Positions 25,885-34,793 of a stretch of 64,000 bases of DNA are shown here, in pieces. A program made the translations under genes and the position numbers. Source of the DNA: Sphingomonadaceae bacterium (GTDB lineage: Bacteria > Pseudomonadota > Alphaproteobacteria > Sphingomonadales > Sphingomonadaceae); assembly GCA_947451145.1 (NCBI GenBank), contig CANFXW010000010.1:1-64000 (forward strand), given 5' to 3'. Position 1 is the stretch's first letter; each line of letters opens with the position of its first letter. The notes under the pieces were generated by a model. That model did not search any database and was not told where the DNA came from. It saw nothing but the letters and a program-made list of their open reading frames with translations.

Positions 25885-26990
25885 GCGGGCAGCGCATCCT
25901 TGTCCTCTGCCCCTATCCCGAAGGTGTTGCGGCTGGACAGCGGCTGAAGTTCGAGCAGTACTATGATGATTGGCGCGCGCAGGGCCACACAGTTACGCCT
26001 GCGTCGTTCATGGATATGGCGATGTGGCGGGTGCTCTATGAACCGGGCCATCTTCCGGCAAAAGCCTGGGGCTTGCTGAAAGGCTATGCGCGGCGGCTGT
26101 ACCAGCTGCGGCTGATCACGCAGTACGACACCGTTTTCATTCATATGTGGGTGATGCCGCTGGGCGGGACCTTGGCTGAGCTATTGGTGCGGCGCTTGGC
26201 GAAGCGGCTGATCTATGATGTCGAGGACAATATCGTTTCAGCGCGCCCGCCCGCCGTTGGCCGCATCCGGCAACTGCTCGGGCCGCTGGTTGACCGGACG
26301 CGCAAGGTTCGCCTGCTGATCGCCAGAGCCGATGAGGTGATTGTTGCCTCGCCGTTTCTGGTTGAGCCCTACCGCACAATAGCGCGCGGAAAGGTTCACC
26401 TGATCCCGCCGTCACTCGATACCGAACGAATATGTCCGACCCCATCGGGCGAAGGAATGAATTCTCCTCCGGTGATCGGCTGGACCGGGACCTTCAGTTC
26501 GCGCATCTACCTTGATCTGCTGGGCGACGTGTTCCGGCGGTTGCGCCAGCGGGTTGAGTTCCGCCTGAGGGTAATCGGCAATTTCGACTATGACCTGCCC
26601 GGTGTCGATGTGGACGTCGTGCGTTGGAGCGCCAGCCGTGAGGCGGCTGATCTGCAATCGCTTGATATCGGCGTCTATCCTTTGCTCGACGACCCCTGGA
26701 CGCGCGGCAAGGCGGGGCTGAAAATCATCCAGTATCAAGCTGCCGGGCTGCCTTGCGTTGCCAGCGACGTGCCGCTGTCTCGCGACCAGTTGCGCGACGG
26801 CGAGACGGGGTTTCTGGCGTCTGATGACGATCAATGGCTTGATCGGCTTGAACGCTTGCTGCGTGATCCGCAGCTGCGGCGGGAGATGGGCGAGGCCGCC
26901 CGGCGTGATGCGGTGGCGAACTATTCCACTACGGCAATCTCAGGGCTCTATCGCGCCATTTTGGCAGACACGGCCGGGCATTCGGCCTGA
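25881..26990 (+). CDS. Glycosyltransferase, GT-B fold
   Basis: A 369-residue protein beginning RILVLCPYPEGVAAGQRLKFE, with an acceptor domain rich in Arg/Leu and a C-terminal half containing IGWTGTFSSRIYLDLL, DIGVYPLLDDPWTRGKAGLK and AAGLPCVASDVPLSRDQL, the usual donor-binding arrangement of GT1/GT4-like enzymes. Translation is coupled to the preceding transferase by ATGA. It is the last gene of the forward polysaccharide operon. Polymerase (Wzy), flippase (Wzx) and export genes are absent from this window. Confidence 0.82.
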   Translation: MSGQRILVLCPYPEGVAAGQRLKFEQYYDDWRAQGHTVTPASFMDMAMWRVLYEPGHLPAKAWGLLKGYARRLYQLRLITQYDTVFIHMWVMPLGGTLAELLVRRLAKRLIYDVEDNIVSARPPAVGRIRQLLGPLVDRTRKVRLLIARADEVIVASPFLVEPYRTIARGKVHLIPPSLDTERICPTPSGEGMNSPPVIGWTGTFSSRIYLDLLGDVFRRLRQRVEFRLRVIGNFDYDLPGVDVDVVRWSASREAADLQSLDIGVYPLLDDPWTRGKAGLKIIQYQAAGLPCVASDVPLSRDQLRDGETGFLASDDDQWLDRLERLLRDPQLRREMGEAARRDAVANYSTTAISGLYRAILADTAGHSA

Positions 26991-26993
26991 AGT

Positions 26994-28241
26994 TCACGGC
27001 AGTTCTGCCGCCTCGGCCATCGCCTGATGCACCCGCGCCAGATCGCCCGCTTCGATGCAATAGGGCGGCATGACGTAAGTGGTGTTGCCGAGCGGTCGCA
27101 GCAGCAGGTCACGTGTCCGGAAAAAGGCCGAGAGCTTGGGCCCAAGGCCTGACAGATAGCCCTCGCCGCCGCCCACATAGTCCACCGCGATGATCGTGCC
27201 GCACTGGCGCGGATTGGTGATGCCCGGAACCTGCGCGAGCATGGCCAGCCCCTCCGCCTGACGCTGGGCCAGCGCGGCAATCCGCTCCATCACCGGCTCG
27301 TCACGCCACACAGCAAGGTTGGCATTGGCGGCGGCGCAGGCAATCGGGTTCGCGGTGTAGCTCGACGAATGATAGAACATTTGCGCCCGGTCCTTTGACC
27401 AGTGCGCCTCATAGATTGCCGCACTCGCCATGGTGACGGCAAGCGGCATTGAGCCGCCGGTCAGGCCCTTGGCAAGACACATCAGATCGGGCGTGAACCC
27501 GGCCTGCTCGCAGGCGGCAAGTGTGCCGGTGCGGCCCCAGCCGGTCATCACTTCGTCGGCAATGAACAGCACGCCGTGCTTCGCGCAGATGGCGTGCATT
27601 TGTGCCAGAATCGTGGCCGGATAGACCAGCATCCCGCCCGCGCCGAGCACCAGCGGCTCGACGATGAAGGCGGCGGCATCGCCCTTGCGGCAAAGGGCCT
27701 CCAGCGCATCGAGAGTAGCCTGTTCGCGGCCCCCGGCGGGAAACGGCACAGTCGCGACATCGAACAGCAGCGGGGCATAGGACTGGTTGAACACACCGCG
27801 CGCACCCACCGACATCGCGCCGATGGTGTCGCCGTGATAGGAGTGCTCCATCACGATAATCCGGTGCCGTGGCTCTCCCCGATTGGCCCAGAAACCCAGC
27901 GCCATCTTGAGCGCCACTTCCACGGCGGTCGAGCCGGAATCTGAGAAGAACGCGTAAGGCAGGCCGAACAGGTCTACCAGATCGCGCGCCAATTGTTCGG
28001 CGGGATCGTGGGTCCAGCCAGCGAAGATCAACTGGTCGAGCCGCTGCGCCTGCTCGGCAATCGCCGCAACAATGCGCGGGTGGCAGTGGCCGTGCGTTGT
28101 CACCCACCAGCTCGAAATCGCATCGATCACCCGGCGGCCATCGGCGGTGTTCAGCACCGCGCCCTCGGCATGGCTGACGAGCGGGATTGGCTCCTCAAGG
28201 CCGTGCTGGGTGAAAGGATGCCAGACGGGGGAGCGGGTCAT
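26994..28241 (-). CDS. bioA: Adenosylmethionine-8-amino-7-oxononanoate aminotransferase
   Basis: A 415-residue fold-type I PLP aminotransferase of biotin synthesis that uses SAM as amino donor. WHPFTQHG at the N terminus is the BioA hallmark; SSWWVTTHGHCHP, FSDSGSTAVEVALKMA, EHSYHGDTIGAMSVG, the PLP-Lys in CLAKGLTGG and FYHSSSYTANPIACAAA follow. It lies 3' of bioD on the same strand, separated by a family B palindrome. The gene is convergent with the glycosyltransferase operon, with three bases between the stops. Confidence 0.95.
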   Translation of the reverse strand: MTRSPVWHPFTQHGLEEPIPLVSHAEGAVLNTADGRRVIDAISSWWVTTHGHCHPRIVAAIAEQAQRLDQLIFAGWTHDPAEQLARDLVDLFGLPYAFFSDSGSTAVEVALKMALGFWANRGEPRHRIIVMEHSYHGDTIGAMSVGARGVFNQSYAPLLFDVATVPFPAGGREQATLDALEALCRKGDAAAFIVEPLVLGAGGMLVYPATILAQMHAICAKHGVLFIADEVMTGWGRTGTLAACEQAGFTPDLMCLAKGLTGGSMPLAVTMASAAIYEAHWSKDRAQMFYHSSSYTANPIACAAANANLAVWRDEPVMERIAALAQRQAEGLAMLAQVPGITNPRQCGTIIAVDYVGGGEGYLSGLGPKLSAFFRTRDLLLRPLGNTTYVMPPYCIEAGDLARVHQAMAEAAELP

Positions 28242-28265
28242 TGGTGAGACGTCCGGAATTTGGAC

Positions 28266-28412
28266 TCACGCGAAGGCGCGAAGGCGCGAAAAAGAAGCGA
28301 AGCGCCGCAGGCTTTCATTCTTCCACTCTGACCTCGAAATAACCCAAGGCCTAATGATGAAAGCGGCTTCGCCGCAAGATAAACCTCTTTGCGCCTTCGC
28401 GCCTTCGCGTGA
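28266..28412. repeat. Long palindromic element, family B (variant) inside the biotin operon
   Basis: A perfect 22-bp terminal inverted repeat (TCACGCGAAGGCGCGAAGGC...) at 28266-28287 and 28391-28412 encloses about 100 bases with an inner hairpin GCGGCTTCGCCGC. It sits between bioD and bioA. Immediately outside the left end is TCCGGAATTTGGA, which also occurs within the copy at 39006-39158. Confidence 0.87.
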
Positions 28413-28449
28413 ACCCATTCAATGCTTCCGGCCAAGCACAGCGCGCCCA

Positions 28450-29070
28450 TCACAGCGCCCCCAAATCGAAATTCTCGGCAAAAACCCCTGCCAGTGTGCC
28501 TGCATCCAGCGGATCGAGCCACGGTAGCCTGCCAAGCCGACGCACTTTGCCAATCGCGCAGATCACCCGCTCACTCTCGGCATTGCCCTCGCCGATGAAG
28601 GCGATCCCGGCGATCTCCACCCCGCGCGCGCGCAGGGCCTCAATCGAAAGCAGGCTGTGGTTGATCGTGCCGAGTTCCGTGCGCGCCGCGAGGATCACCG
28701 GCAGGCCCCAGCGGACGAAGAGATCGGCATAGAGCAGCTGCTGCGAAAGCGGCACCAGCACCCCGCCGGCGCCCTCTACTACCAGCGGGCCTTCGCCTTC
28801 GGGCAGGGCAAGGCGGGCCGGATCGATCTCCACCCCGTCAATTGCTGCGGCCTGATGCGGCGAGCAGGGGGTGTTAAGGCGATAGGCTTCGGTCAGCACG
28901 GCATCAGGCCCCAGACCGGACAGCCGCGCGACGCATTCGCTGTCGCTCTCGCCCTCAAGCCCGGCCTGCACCGGCTTCCAATAGCGCGCCTGCAGATGCC
29001 CGGTCAGCGCGGCGGCGAGCACGGTTTTGCCGATGCCGGTGTCGGTACCGGTAACGACGAAACGATTCAC
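28450..29070 (-). CDS. bioD: Dethiobiotin synthase
   Basis: A 206-residue P-loop ATPase closing the ureido ring of dethiobiotin. [19 protein letters not shown] is the BioD P-loop, YWKPVQAG the substrate strand and [12 protein letters not shown] the DAPA-binding segment. [20 protein letters not shown] is also characteristic. It overlaps bioF by four bases, indicating coupled translation. Confidence 0.94.
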   Translation of the reverse strand: MNRFVVTGTDTGIGKTVLAAALTGHLQARYWKPVQAGLEGESDSECVARLSGLGPDAVLTEAYRLNTPCSPHQAAAIDGVEIDPARLALPEGEGPLVVEGAGGVLVPLSQQLLYADLFVRWGLPVILAARTELGTINHSLLSIEALRARGVEIAGIAFIGEGNAESERVICAIGKVRRLGRLPWLDPLDAGTLAGVFAENFDLGAL

Positions 29071-30185
29071 AGCGCCGACTCCAACGCCTTCGCGAGCCCC
29101 TCGATATCGGGCAATCCGGCGTTGAGCGTAATGACGATCCGCAACCGCGAAGTGCCTTCGGGAACGGTCGGCGGGCGGATGCCGCGCACGTCATAGCCTG
29201 CCGCCTGCAGCTTGGCGGCGACCGCCATGGCGCGGGTATCCTCACCCAGCACCAGCGGCAAAACGGGCGATCCGTGGCTCATCGCCCCGAATGGGGAGAG
29301 CAGGCGCGTTGCCAAAGCGATGCGCTCGGCCAAGGCAGCGCGCAGGTCATCGCCATCGCGGACAATCTCCAGCGCTGCGCGCACAACCGCAGCAGTTAGC
29401 GGCGAGGGTGCGGTCGAGAAGATGAACCCCCGCGCACGATTGACCAGAAACTCGCGCATCATCGCCGGGCCGCAGAGCAGCGCGCCCTCGGCCCCCAGCG
29501 CCTTGCCGCAGGTGTGCAGCGAGATGACGTTTTCACGGGCGGGCAAGGTCGCCACCAGTCCGCGCCCTTGCGGGCCGCAGATGCCGGTGGCGTGGGCTTC
29601 GTCGACCAGCAGAATGGCACCGTGGCGCGCTGCCAAGGCTGCGAGATCGGCCAGCGGGGCAAAGTCGCCATCCATCGAATAGAGCGATTCGACCGCGATC
29701 CACACTTGGCCCCTGTTGCCCGCATTGCGCCAGACGTTCAGCGCCTTTTCGAATGCATCGGGATCGTTGTGCTGCACCAGCCGGTGCCCGGCGCGCGTCA
29801 GGCGCAGGCCTTCGTGCATCGATGCGTGGACCAGCTCGTCGGCCAGAATCAGGTCACCGCGTTGCGGCAGGGTGGAAAGCAGCGCCGAATTGGCGGTGTA
29901 ACCGGTGGCGAAGAACAGCGCCGATTCAGCGCCGGTGAACGTGGCCATTTCCGCCTCGAGCGCCTCATGCTCCTCACGATTGCCGCGCAGCAGCCGCGAT
30001 CCGCCAGAGCCCACCGCAACGCCGCGATCAAGCGCTGCGCGTGCTGCCTCAGCTAGGCGGCCCGAGGCGGCAAGGCCGAGGTAATCGTTTGAGGCAAAAT
30101 CGATGCCCTTGTCCGGAACCAGCGCGCGCAGACGGCCCTTGGCGGCCAGCCGCTCAAGATCGGCGCGCTGGGCTTCGAAGGACAT
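29067..30185 (-). CDS. bioF: 8-amino-7-oxononanoate synthase
   Basis: A 372-residue alpha-oxoamine synthase that condenses pimeloyl thioester and alanine. Motifs: [61 protein letters not shown], the PLP-Lys in [15 protein letters not shown], and [13 protein letters not shown]. It precedes bioD and follows the YggS-family gene by six bases, so yggS-bioF-bioD-bioA probably form one operon. bioB is not in the window. Confidence 0.94.
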   Translation of the reverse strand: MSFEAQRADLERLAAKGRLRALVPDKGIDFASNDYLGLAASGRLAEAARAALDRGVAVGSGGSRLLRGNREEHEALEAEMATFTGAESALFFATGYTANSALLSTLPQRGDLILADELVHASMHEGLRLTRAGHRLVQHNDPDAFEKALNVWRNAGNRGQVWIAVESLYSMDGDFAPLADLAALAARHGAILLVDEAHATGICGPQGRGLVATLPARENVISLHTCGKALGAEGALLCGPAMMREFLVNRARGFIFSTAPSPLTAAVVRAALEIVRDGDDLRAALAERIALATRLLSPFGAMSHGSPVLPLVLGEDTRAMAVAAKLQAAGYDVRGIRPPTVPEGTSRLRIVITLNAGLPDIEGLAKALESAL

Positions 30186-30191
30186 CGCCGG

Positions 30192-30854
30192 TCAGCCCCG
30201 CGCCCCGAACAGCGCCGAGCCCACCCGCACATGGGTTGCGCCCAGCATGATCGCGGTTTCGAAATCGTCGCTCATTCCCATCGAACGACCGGCGAGGCCG
30301 TGATCCTCGGCCAGCTTGTCGAGCAGGGCGAAAAAGGGGGCGGGTTCGATGCCGAAAGGCGGCACACACATCAGCCCGGCGAGCGGGATGTTTGCGGCGC
30401 GGGCTTCGGCAAGCAGTGTGGGCAAGTCAGCAATCGCGCAGCCGCCCTTTTGCTCTTCCGCGCCAATGTTGACCTGGACGAAGCAGGGCACCTGCCGCCC
30501 GGCCTTGTCCATCGCCTTGGCCAGCGCGGCGACCAGCGAGGAGCGGTCGAGCGAATGGATGCAGTCAAACAGCGCCACCGCCTCGTCCGCCTTGTTCGAT
30601 TGCAGCTGGCCGATCAGGTGGAGCGCAATATCGGGATTGGCGTCACGCAAGGCGGGCCATTTTTCCTGAGCCTCCTGCACCCGGTTCTCACCGAATACGC
30701 GCTGACCGGCGGCGATCAGGGGCGCTATGCGTTCCACTGGGTGCGTCTTGCTGACCGCGATCAGGGTGATTTCGGACACATCGCGCCGGGCGATCTTTGC
30801 CGCTTGGGCAATGCGGGCATTGATGCCCTCTAACAGGGAGGCTGGTTCGCTCAT
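30192..30854 (-). CDS. YggS family PLP homeostasis protein
   Basis: A 220-residue single-domain alanine-racemase-like barrel that binds PLP without known catalysis and helps control PLP levels. The PLP-Lys is in LIAVSKTHPVE; FGENRVQEAQEKW, LHLIGQLQSNK, VNIGAEEQKGGC and SMGMSDDFETAIMLG with GATHVRVGSALFG are diagnostic. Located at the head of the biotin genes, two of which (bioA, bioF) need PLP. Its ATG is only 22 bases from the divergent ThiE/TenI-like start. Confidence 0.93.
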   Translation of the reverse strand: MSEPASLLEGINARIAQAAKIARRDVSEITLIAVSKTHPVERIAPLIAAGQRVFGENRVQEAQEKWPALRDANPDIALHLIGQLQSNKADEAVALFDCIHSLDRSSLVAALAKAMDKAGRQVPCFVQVNIGAEEQKGGCAIADLPTLLAEARAANIPLAGLMCVPPFGIEPAPFFALLDKLAEDHGLAGRSMGMSDDFETAIMLGATHVRVGSALFGARG

Positions 30855-30876
30855 GCCGCGCTGCTATAGCGATGTC

Positions 30877-31440
30877 ATGCCCCTGCGCCAGACCTTGATT
30901 CCGCCAATCTGGCTCGTAAGCGATGCCCGCAACGATGCCGGTCTTGAAGCGGCACTGGCTAGCCTGCCGCGCGGCTCCGGGCTGATTTTCAGGCATTATC
31001 ATCTGTCTGAGGCGCAGCGGCGGGCGCGTTTCGAGGTGCTCAAGCGGCTCGCGAAACTGCGCGGGCACTGGGTTGTGCTGGCCGGTGATGCGCGAATGGC
31101 GCGAAGTTGGGGCGCTGATGGAGCCTATGGCGACGCCGCCGCACTGGCTCGCGGCCCGGCTTGCTTGCGACTCGTCACCGCCCATTCGCTGCGGGACCTC
31201 AGCCGGGCCAAGCGTGCTGATGCCGTGATGCTCTCGCCGGTATTCGCCACGCGCAGCCATCCCGGTGCGCCTTCGTTGGGGGCAGTGCGGTTCCTGATGC
31301 TGGCACACCAAAGCCCAACTCCAGTCCTCGCGCTCGGCGGAATGACGGCAAAGCGCGCGCGCGGCCTGCGCTGCCATGGTTGGGCAGCGATTGACGGCCT
31401 CGTTCCGCAAAAGGTTCCCATCGTCCACGAAAGCCGATAA
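30877..31440 (+). CDS. Thiamine phosphate synthase/TenI-like protein (divergent)
   Basis: A 187-residue TIM-barrel protein. LIFRHYHLSEAQRRARF, VLSPVFATRSHPGAPSLG-type and PVLALGGMTAKRA segments match the ThiE/TenI family, but the usual phosphate- and pyrophosphate-site signatures are weak (DGAYGDAAAL where ThiE has an Asp-Gly-Val-His-Leu-Gly motif), so a TenI-like or non-canonical role is possible. The start is ambiguous: an ATG at 30853 lies behind AGGGAGG but overlaps the start codon of the divergent yggS; the ATG at 30877 precedes the first family-like residues. Confidence 0.65.
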   Translation: MPLRQTLIPPIWLVSDARNDAGLEAALASLPRGSGLIFRHYHLSEAQRRARFEVLKRLAKLRGHWVVLAGDARMARSWGADGAYGDAAALARGPACLRLVTAHSLRDLSRAKRADAVMLSPVFATRSHPGAPSLGAVRFLMLAHQSPTPVLALGGMTAKRARGLRCHGWAAIDGLVPQKVPIVHESR

Positions 31441-31449
31441 CGGCTAACC

Positions 31450-32235
31450 ATGCTTTCTATCGCCACCTGGAACATCAATTCGGTCCGCCTGCGCGCCGAT
31501 TCTGTCGTGCGGTTTCTTGGCCTGGAGGGGCCGGACGTGCTGTGCCTGCAAGAGATCAAGTGCGAAGAGCACCTGTTCCCGCACGATGTGTTCGAGGCGG
31601 CCGGTTACACCCACCGCGCGGTGCACGGACAGAAGGGCTATCACGGCGTCGCTACAGTCAGCCGCATTCCGATCCGCGAGCTCAGCCGCAATGACTGGCA
31701 GGCCAATGGCGAGGCGCGGCACGTCGGGGTGGAGCTGCTGGACTCCGGCGTGGTGCTGGAGAACGTCTACATCCCGGCAGGCGGCGATATTCCTGACCGC
31801 GATGCCAACCCCAAGTTCGGCCAGAAGCTCGACTTTCTCGAGCGGATGACGCGCTGGGCTGACAAGCTGGATCGCCCGACGCTGATCGTTGGCGATTTCA
31901 ATATCGCGCCGCTGCCCGAGGACGTTTACGATCACAAGGCGCTGCTCAAGGTCGTCAGCCATACGCCGGTGGAGGTCGAAACGCTCGGCCGCTTTGCCGA
32001 TGCCCATGGCTGGGTTGATCTCGGCCGCAAGCATATCCCCGCGCCTGAGCGCAACTGGACCTGGTGGTCATACCGCACATACTGGCAGGAAAAGGATCGC
32101 GGACGGCGGCTTGATCATATGTGGGCCTCGCCGGAATTGGCGGCGCAGTCTTCCAGCCACCGTTTCGTCGAGGAAACGCGGCGCTGGGAGCAGCCCTCCG
32201 ACCACGTGCCGCTGGTCACGGAGTTCGATCTGTGA
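31450..32235 (+). CDS. xth: Exodeoxyribonuclease III
   Basis: A 261-residue EEP-fold AP endonuclease/3' exonuclease for base-excision repair. Catalytic blocks are visible: ATWNINSVRLRAD, LCLQEIKCEEHLFP (metal-binding Glu), HGVATVSRIPI, NVYIPAGGDIPDRDANPKF, LIVGDFNIAPLPEDV, DHMWASPEL and the terminal catalytic SDHVPLVTEFDL. Length is normal. Ten bases separate it from the upstream gene, so they may be co-transcribed. Confidence 0.93.
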   Translation: MLSIATWNINSVRLRADSVVRFLGLEGPDVLCLQEIKCEEHLFPHDVFEAAGYTHRAVHGQKGYHGVATVSRIPIRELSRNDWQANGEARHVGVELLDSGVVLENVYIPAGGDIPDRDANPKFGQKLDFLERMTRWADKLDRPTLIVGDFNIAPLPEDVYDHKALLKVVSHTPVEVETLGRFADAHGWVDLGRKHIPAPERNWTWWSYRTYWQEKDRGRRLDHMWASPELAAQSSSHRFVEETRRWEQPSDHVPLVTEFDL

Positions 32236-32245
32236 GAGCGGCGTC

Positions 32246-33298
32246 ATGAGGGCGACAAGGCGCGTCGCGCTGGCGCTCGATGCGCTGCGCCACGGCTGGC
32301 CGATAGAGGTCGATGGCGTGCTGCGCCTGTTGCCCGCCGAAACCGGCTTCGGCCCCGGATCGAGCGCTCCGCGTATGTTGATCTCGGCGGCGCGGGCGGT
32401 AACGCTCAAGCTTGCGAACCAGCGCGAGGCCGCCGTGCCCGAAGCGCCGGTGCTGATCCGCGGGGGTGAGCCTTTCGATCTGAGCCAAGCCCGGGTGATT
32501 GCCGATCCGGCGCTCGATCTCGCCAACCCCTTCAAAGGCCCGTTCCTCGCCGAACATCTCGATCATCCACGCGCCGCGCAGACCGCGATGGCGCTGGCGC
32601 GGCTGGCGGGGATTCTGCCGGCCTACCTCGTCGATCCGACCTCTGGCGGTGAGACGCAGGTGGTCTCGTCAGGCGATCTCGCCGAGTGGCAGGACAGCCG
32701 CCATCTGGCGATTGCCGCAAGGGCGCGGTTGCCGGTTTCGGCGAGCGAGGAGGCAGAGATCATCGCTTTCCGTTCGGCGGATGACCTGCGCGAACATGTC
32801 GCGCTGGTGATCGGTCAGCAGAACGGTGATCGCGCGCCGCTGGTGCGGCTCCATTCCGAATGCCTGACCGGCGACATCCTCGGCAGCCTGAAATGCGATT
32901 GCGGCCCGCAGCTTGATGCCGCGCTGCACGCCATGGCGCACGAAGCGCAGGCAGGCGGCTGGGGCGTGCTGCTGTATCTCAGGCAGGAAGGGCGCGGGAT
33001 CGGCCTGATCAACAAGCTGCGCGCCTATGAACTGCAGGATCAAGGCTTTGACACAGTCGACGCCAACAACCGGCTCGGCCTGCCGACAGAAGCGCGCGAT
33101 TTCCCGGTGGCGGCGCGGATGCTGGGCCTGCTCGGCGTTTCCGCGATCCGGCTGATGACCAACAATCCGGCCAAGGTTGCCGCGCTAGAGGCCGAGGGGG
33201 TTTCCGTGGTGGAGCGGGTCCCGCACCAGCTGCCCGCCAACCCGCACAACGAACGCTATCTGGATACCAAGCGGGATCGCTCGGGGCATTTGCTCTAG
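32246..33298 (+). CDS. ribA: GTP cyclohydrolase II with N-terminal extension
   Basis: A 350-residue protein whose C-terminal 200 residues are GTP cyclohydrolase II: zinc ligands in HSECLTGDILGSLKCDCGP, catalytic LRQEGRGIGLINKLRAYELQ, DTVDANNRLGL and RLMTNNPAKVAALE. The first about 140 residues are a separate domain (RRVALALDALRHGWPIEVDG onward) resembling a degenerate partner domain seen in alphaproteobacterial RibA proteins, not a functional DHBP synthase as far as I can see. The reaction opens GTP for riboflavin synthesis. The start ATG lies 10 bases after the xth stop. Confidence 0.88.
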   Translation: MRATRRVALALDALRHGWPIEVDGVLRLLPAETGFGPGSSAPRMLISAARAVTLKLANQREAAVPEAPVLIRGGEPFDLSQARVIADPALDLANPFKGPFLAEHLDHPRAAQTAMALARLAGILPAYLVDPTSGGETQVVSSGDLAEWQDSRHLAIAARARLPVSASEEAEIIAFRSADDLREHVALVIGQQNGDRAPLVRLHSECLTGDILGSLKCDCGPQLDAALHAMAHEAQAGGWGVLLYLRQEGRGIGLINKLRAYELQDQGFDTVDANNRLGLPTEARDFPVAARMLGLLGVSAIRLMTNNPAKVAALEAEGVSVVERVPHQLPANPHNERYLDTKRDRSGHLL

Positions 33299-33300
33299 GG

Positions 33301-34248
33301 TCAGCGCCGCTCGAAACGCTTGAGGCCCGGGCCGAGCGTATTCGCGCCGATGGCCAGCGCCTCGCCGGTCCAGTCGGCCACCCATGCAGTCTCGCGATCA
33401 AGGCCGGGAACGAGGCGGGCGTCATTGCCCTCGATGGTCAGGCCGGCCGAGCGGTTGGTCCGGCTTTCCGCGCCGACCGCGATGAAGGCCGAGTAATTCT
33501 CTTTCTCGCGGCCCTGCACGAACAGGTTATTGGCGATCCGTCCGGTGGCTCCGGCGGGCAGGTCGATCATGTAATTGGTCCACTTGCCGGCCGAATCGTC
33601 AAAGCTGTTGCCCAGCACCGCCACCCGCGCCGCGCGGCTTTTCAGGTAGTGGCCGCCGCGGCCGATCTCGAAGCGGCTGCGGGTTACGGTCAGCGCGCCA
33701 AAGCCGTTCACATAGATCGAATGGGCGCAGCCCGCGCTGAACTCGCAGGTGCCAAGGCGGGTAAAGGTGCTCTTGTCGACGGTAATCGTGCCCTCGGGAT
33801 CGTCGGCGGAAAGGATGCCCTGCTGGCTATCGCGGAACCAGCTTTGCGAAACCGAGATGCGGCCATGCTCGGCGCGGATACCGGCGCCGTTGCCCGAGCT
33901 GGAGTGCTCGCCCGCAAAAACCAGTCCCTCAACGTGGGTGGAGCGTCCGCGCAGCACCAGTGCGGCCTTGTCCTCGCAGGCCTCGCCCTCAAGCGAGCTT
34001 TGGCCGGGAATTTCGGCGACGAAGCTTACGTCGCCCTCGGTCTGGACGGCGCAGTCAGCGTAACGGCCTGGCGCTATGCGGATTGTGCCCGAGCCGCCGC
34101 CGATGGCGTTGACCGCATCCTGCAGGTGCGAGAACGAGCGCCCGCTTTCGGCAATGGTATATGGAGCGCGCCCCTGCGCCGAGAGGGCGGCGGGAACCAG
34201 CGCAGTAGCGGCAAGCGCCGCGGCGATAATGATGCGAGCCTGTTTCAT
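33301..34248 (-). CDS. Secreted parallel beta-helix protein
   Basis: A 315-residue protein with a signal peptide (MKQARIIIAAALAATALVPA, then LSAQG) and a run of short beta-strand repeats: SHLQDAVNAIGGGSGTIRIA, THVEGLVFAGEHSSSGNGAG, ISVSQSWFRDSQQGILSAD, LTVTRSRFEIGRGGHYLKSR. These are the recurring turns of a right-handed beta-helix of the pectate-lyase/NosD kind. No catalytic acid cluster can be assigned. Likely exported; function unknown. Convergent with ribA, with two bases between the stops. Confidence 0.75.
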   Translation of the reverse strand: MKQARIIIAAALAATALVPAALSAQGRAPYTIAESGRSFSHLQDAVNAIGGGSGTIRIAPGRYADCAVQTEGDVSFVAEIPGQSSLEGEACEDKAALVLRGRSTHVEGLVFAGEHSSSGNGAGIRAEHGRISVSQSWFRDSQQGILSADDPEGTITVDKSTFTRLGTCEFSAGCAHSIYVNGFGALTVTRSRFEIGRGGHYLKSRAARVAVLGNSFDDSAGKWTNYMIDLPAGATGRIANNLFVQGREKENYSAFIAVGAESRTNRSAGLTIEGNDARLVPGLDRETAWVADWTGEALAIGANTLGPGLKRFERR

Positions 34249-34334
34249 GGCCGCAGCCATAGCGCGGCGCAGTTAACAATGGGCGAAGCGGATTTGTGCT
34301 GTCCCGCAAAGGAACGGACGCGCGGGCAAGCGTT

Positions 34335-34586
34335 TCAATCCTTGCCCCAGCGCCACTTCCAACCGCCGCGCGTCTTGGCGGCGTAAAGCGGCAGGGGGAT
34401 AAGCCCCATCACCAGCGCATAGGCGACATAGGCAAACGGGCCCCTCCCGGCCAGCGGCAGTCCGGCGAGGATCACGGCCACGTGGGCGAGCATCATCACC
34501 CAGCCCTGCCAGGCGATTGGCGGACCCGAGCCATAGCCATAGGCCTTGGGTGCGAACCAGGCGCGATCATCCTTGTTGCTATCCAT
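34335..34586 (-). CDS. Small two-helix membrane protein
   Basis: An 83-residue protein: charged N terminus ([20 protein letters not shown]), two membrane helices ([16 protein letters not shown] and [20 protein letters not shown]) and a basic tail [10 protein letters not shown]. The start overlaps the end of the ribbon-helix-helix gene by eight bases, placing it last in the SPFH operon. Longer in-frame upstream sequence is inside that gene and is rejected. Function unknown; the operon suggests a membrane-associated role. Confidence 0.7.
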   Translation of the reverse strand: MDSNKDDRAWFAPKAYGYGSGPPIAWQGWVMMLAHVAVILAGLPLAGRGPFAYVAYALVMGLIPLPLYAAKTRGGWKWRWGKD

Positions 34587-34788
34587 CTGTCGTCTCCTTG
34601 GGTGGTCTGCCCCGGCGGACCGGCTCGGCGGGCGCAATCTTGATTCCCCGGCGGCCGAGCGCCTCGCGCAGCAGCACCTCGATCTCGACATTGACCGAGC
34701 GAAAATCAGTCGCCGCTGCCCGCTCCAGCGCTGCAAACAGCGCCGGATCGAGCCGCAAGGGAAAGGATTTTCGCGTCGGGGGAGCCAT
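34579..34788 (-). CDS. Arc-like ribbon-helix-helix DNA-binding protein
   Basis: A 69-residue protein. [18 protein letters not shown] forms the beta-ribbon plus helix A, and [20 protein letters not shown] the second helix of the ribbon-helix-helix fold, as in Arc/MetJ/HicB-type repressors; the tail is basic ([12 protein letters not shown]). It lies between the SPFH gene and the small membrane protein gene on the same strand. A natural target would be the near-perfect palindrome at 35717-35757 upstream of the operon; that link is inference. Confidence 0.82.
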   Translation of the reverse strand: MAPPTRKSFPLRLDPALFAALERAAATDFRSVNVEIEVLLREALGRRGIKIAPAEPVRRGRPPKETTDG

Positions 34789-34793
34789 GGGTT

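Noticed and set aside
32246..32700. The N-terminal part of RibA as a functional DHBP synthase (bifunctional RibBA)
   Set aside because: I could not find the acidic metal- and substrate-binding motifs of RibB in this region.
34579..34788. Ribbon-helix-helix protein as the antitoxin of a toxin-antitoxin pair
   Set aside because: No toxin-like partner is adjacent; its neighbours are an SPFH protein and a two-helix membrane protein.
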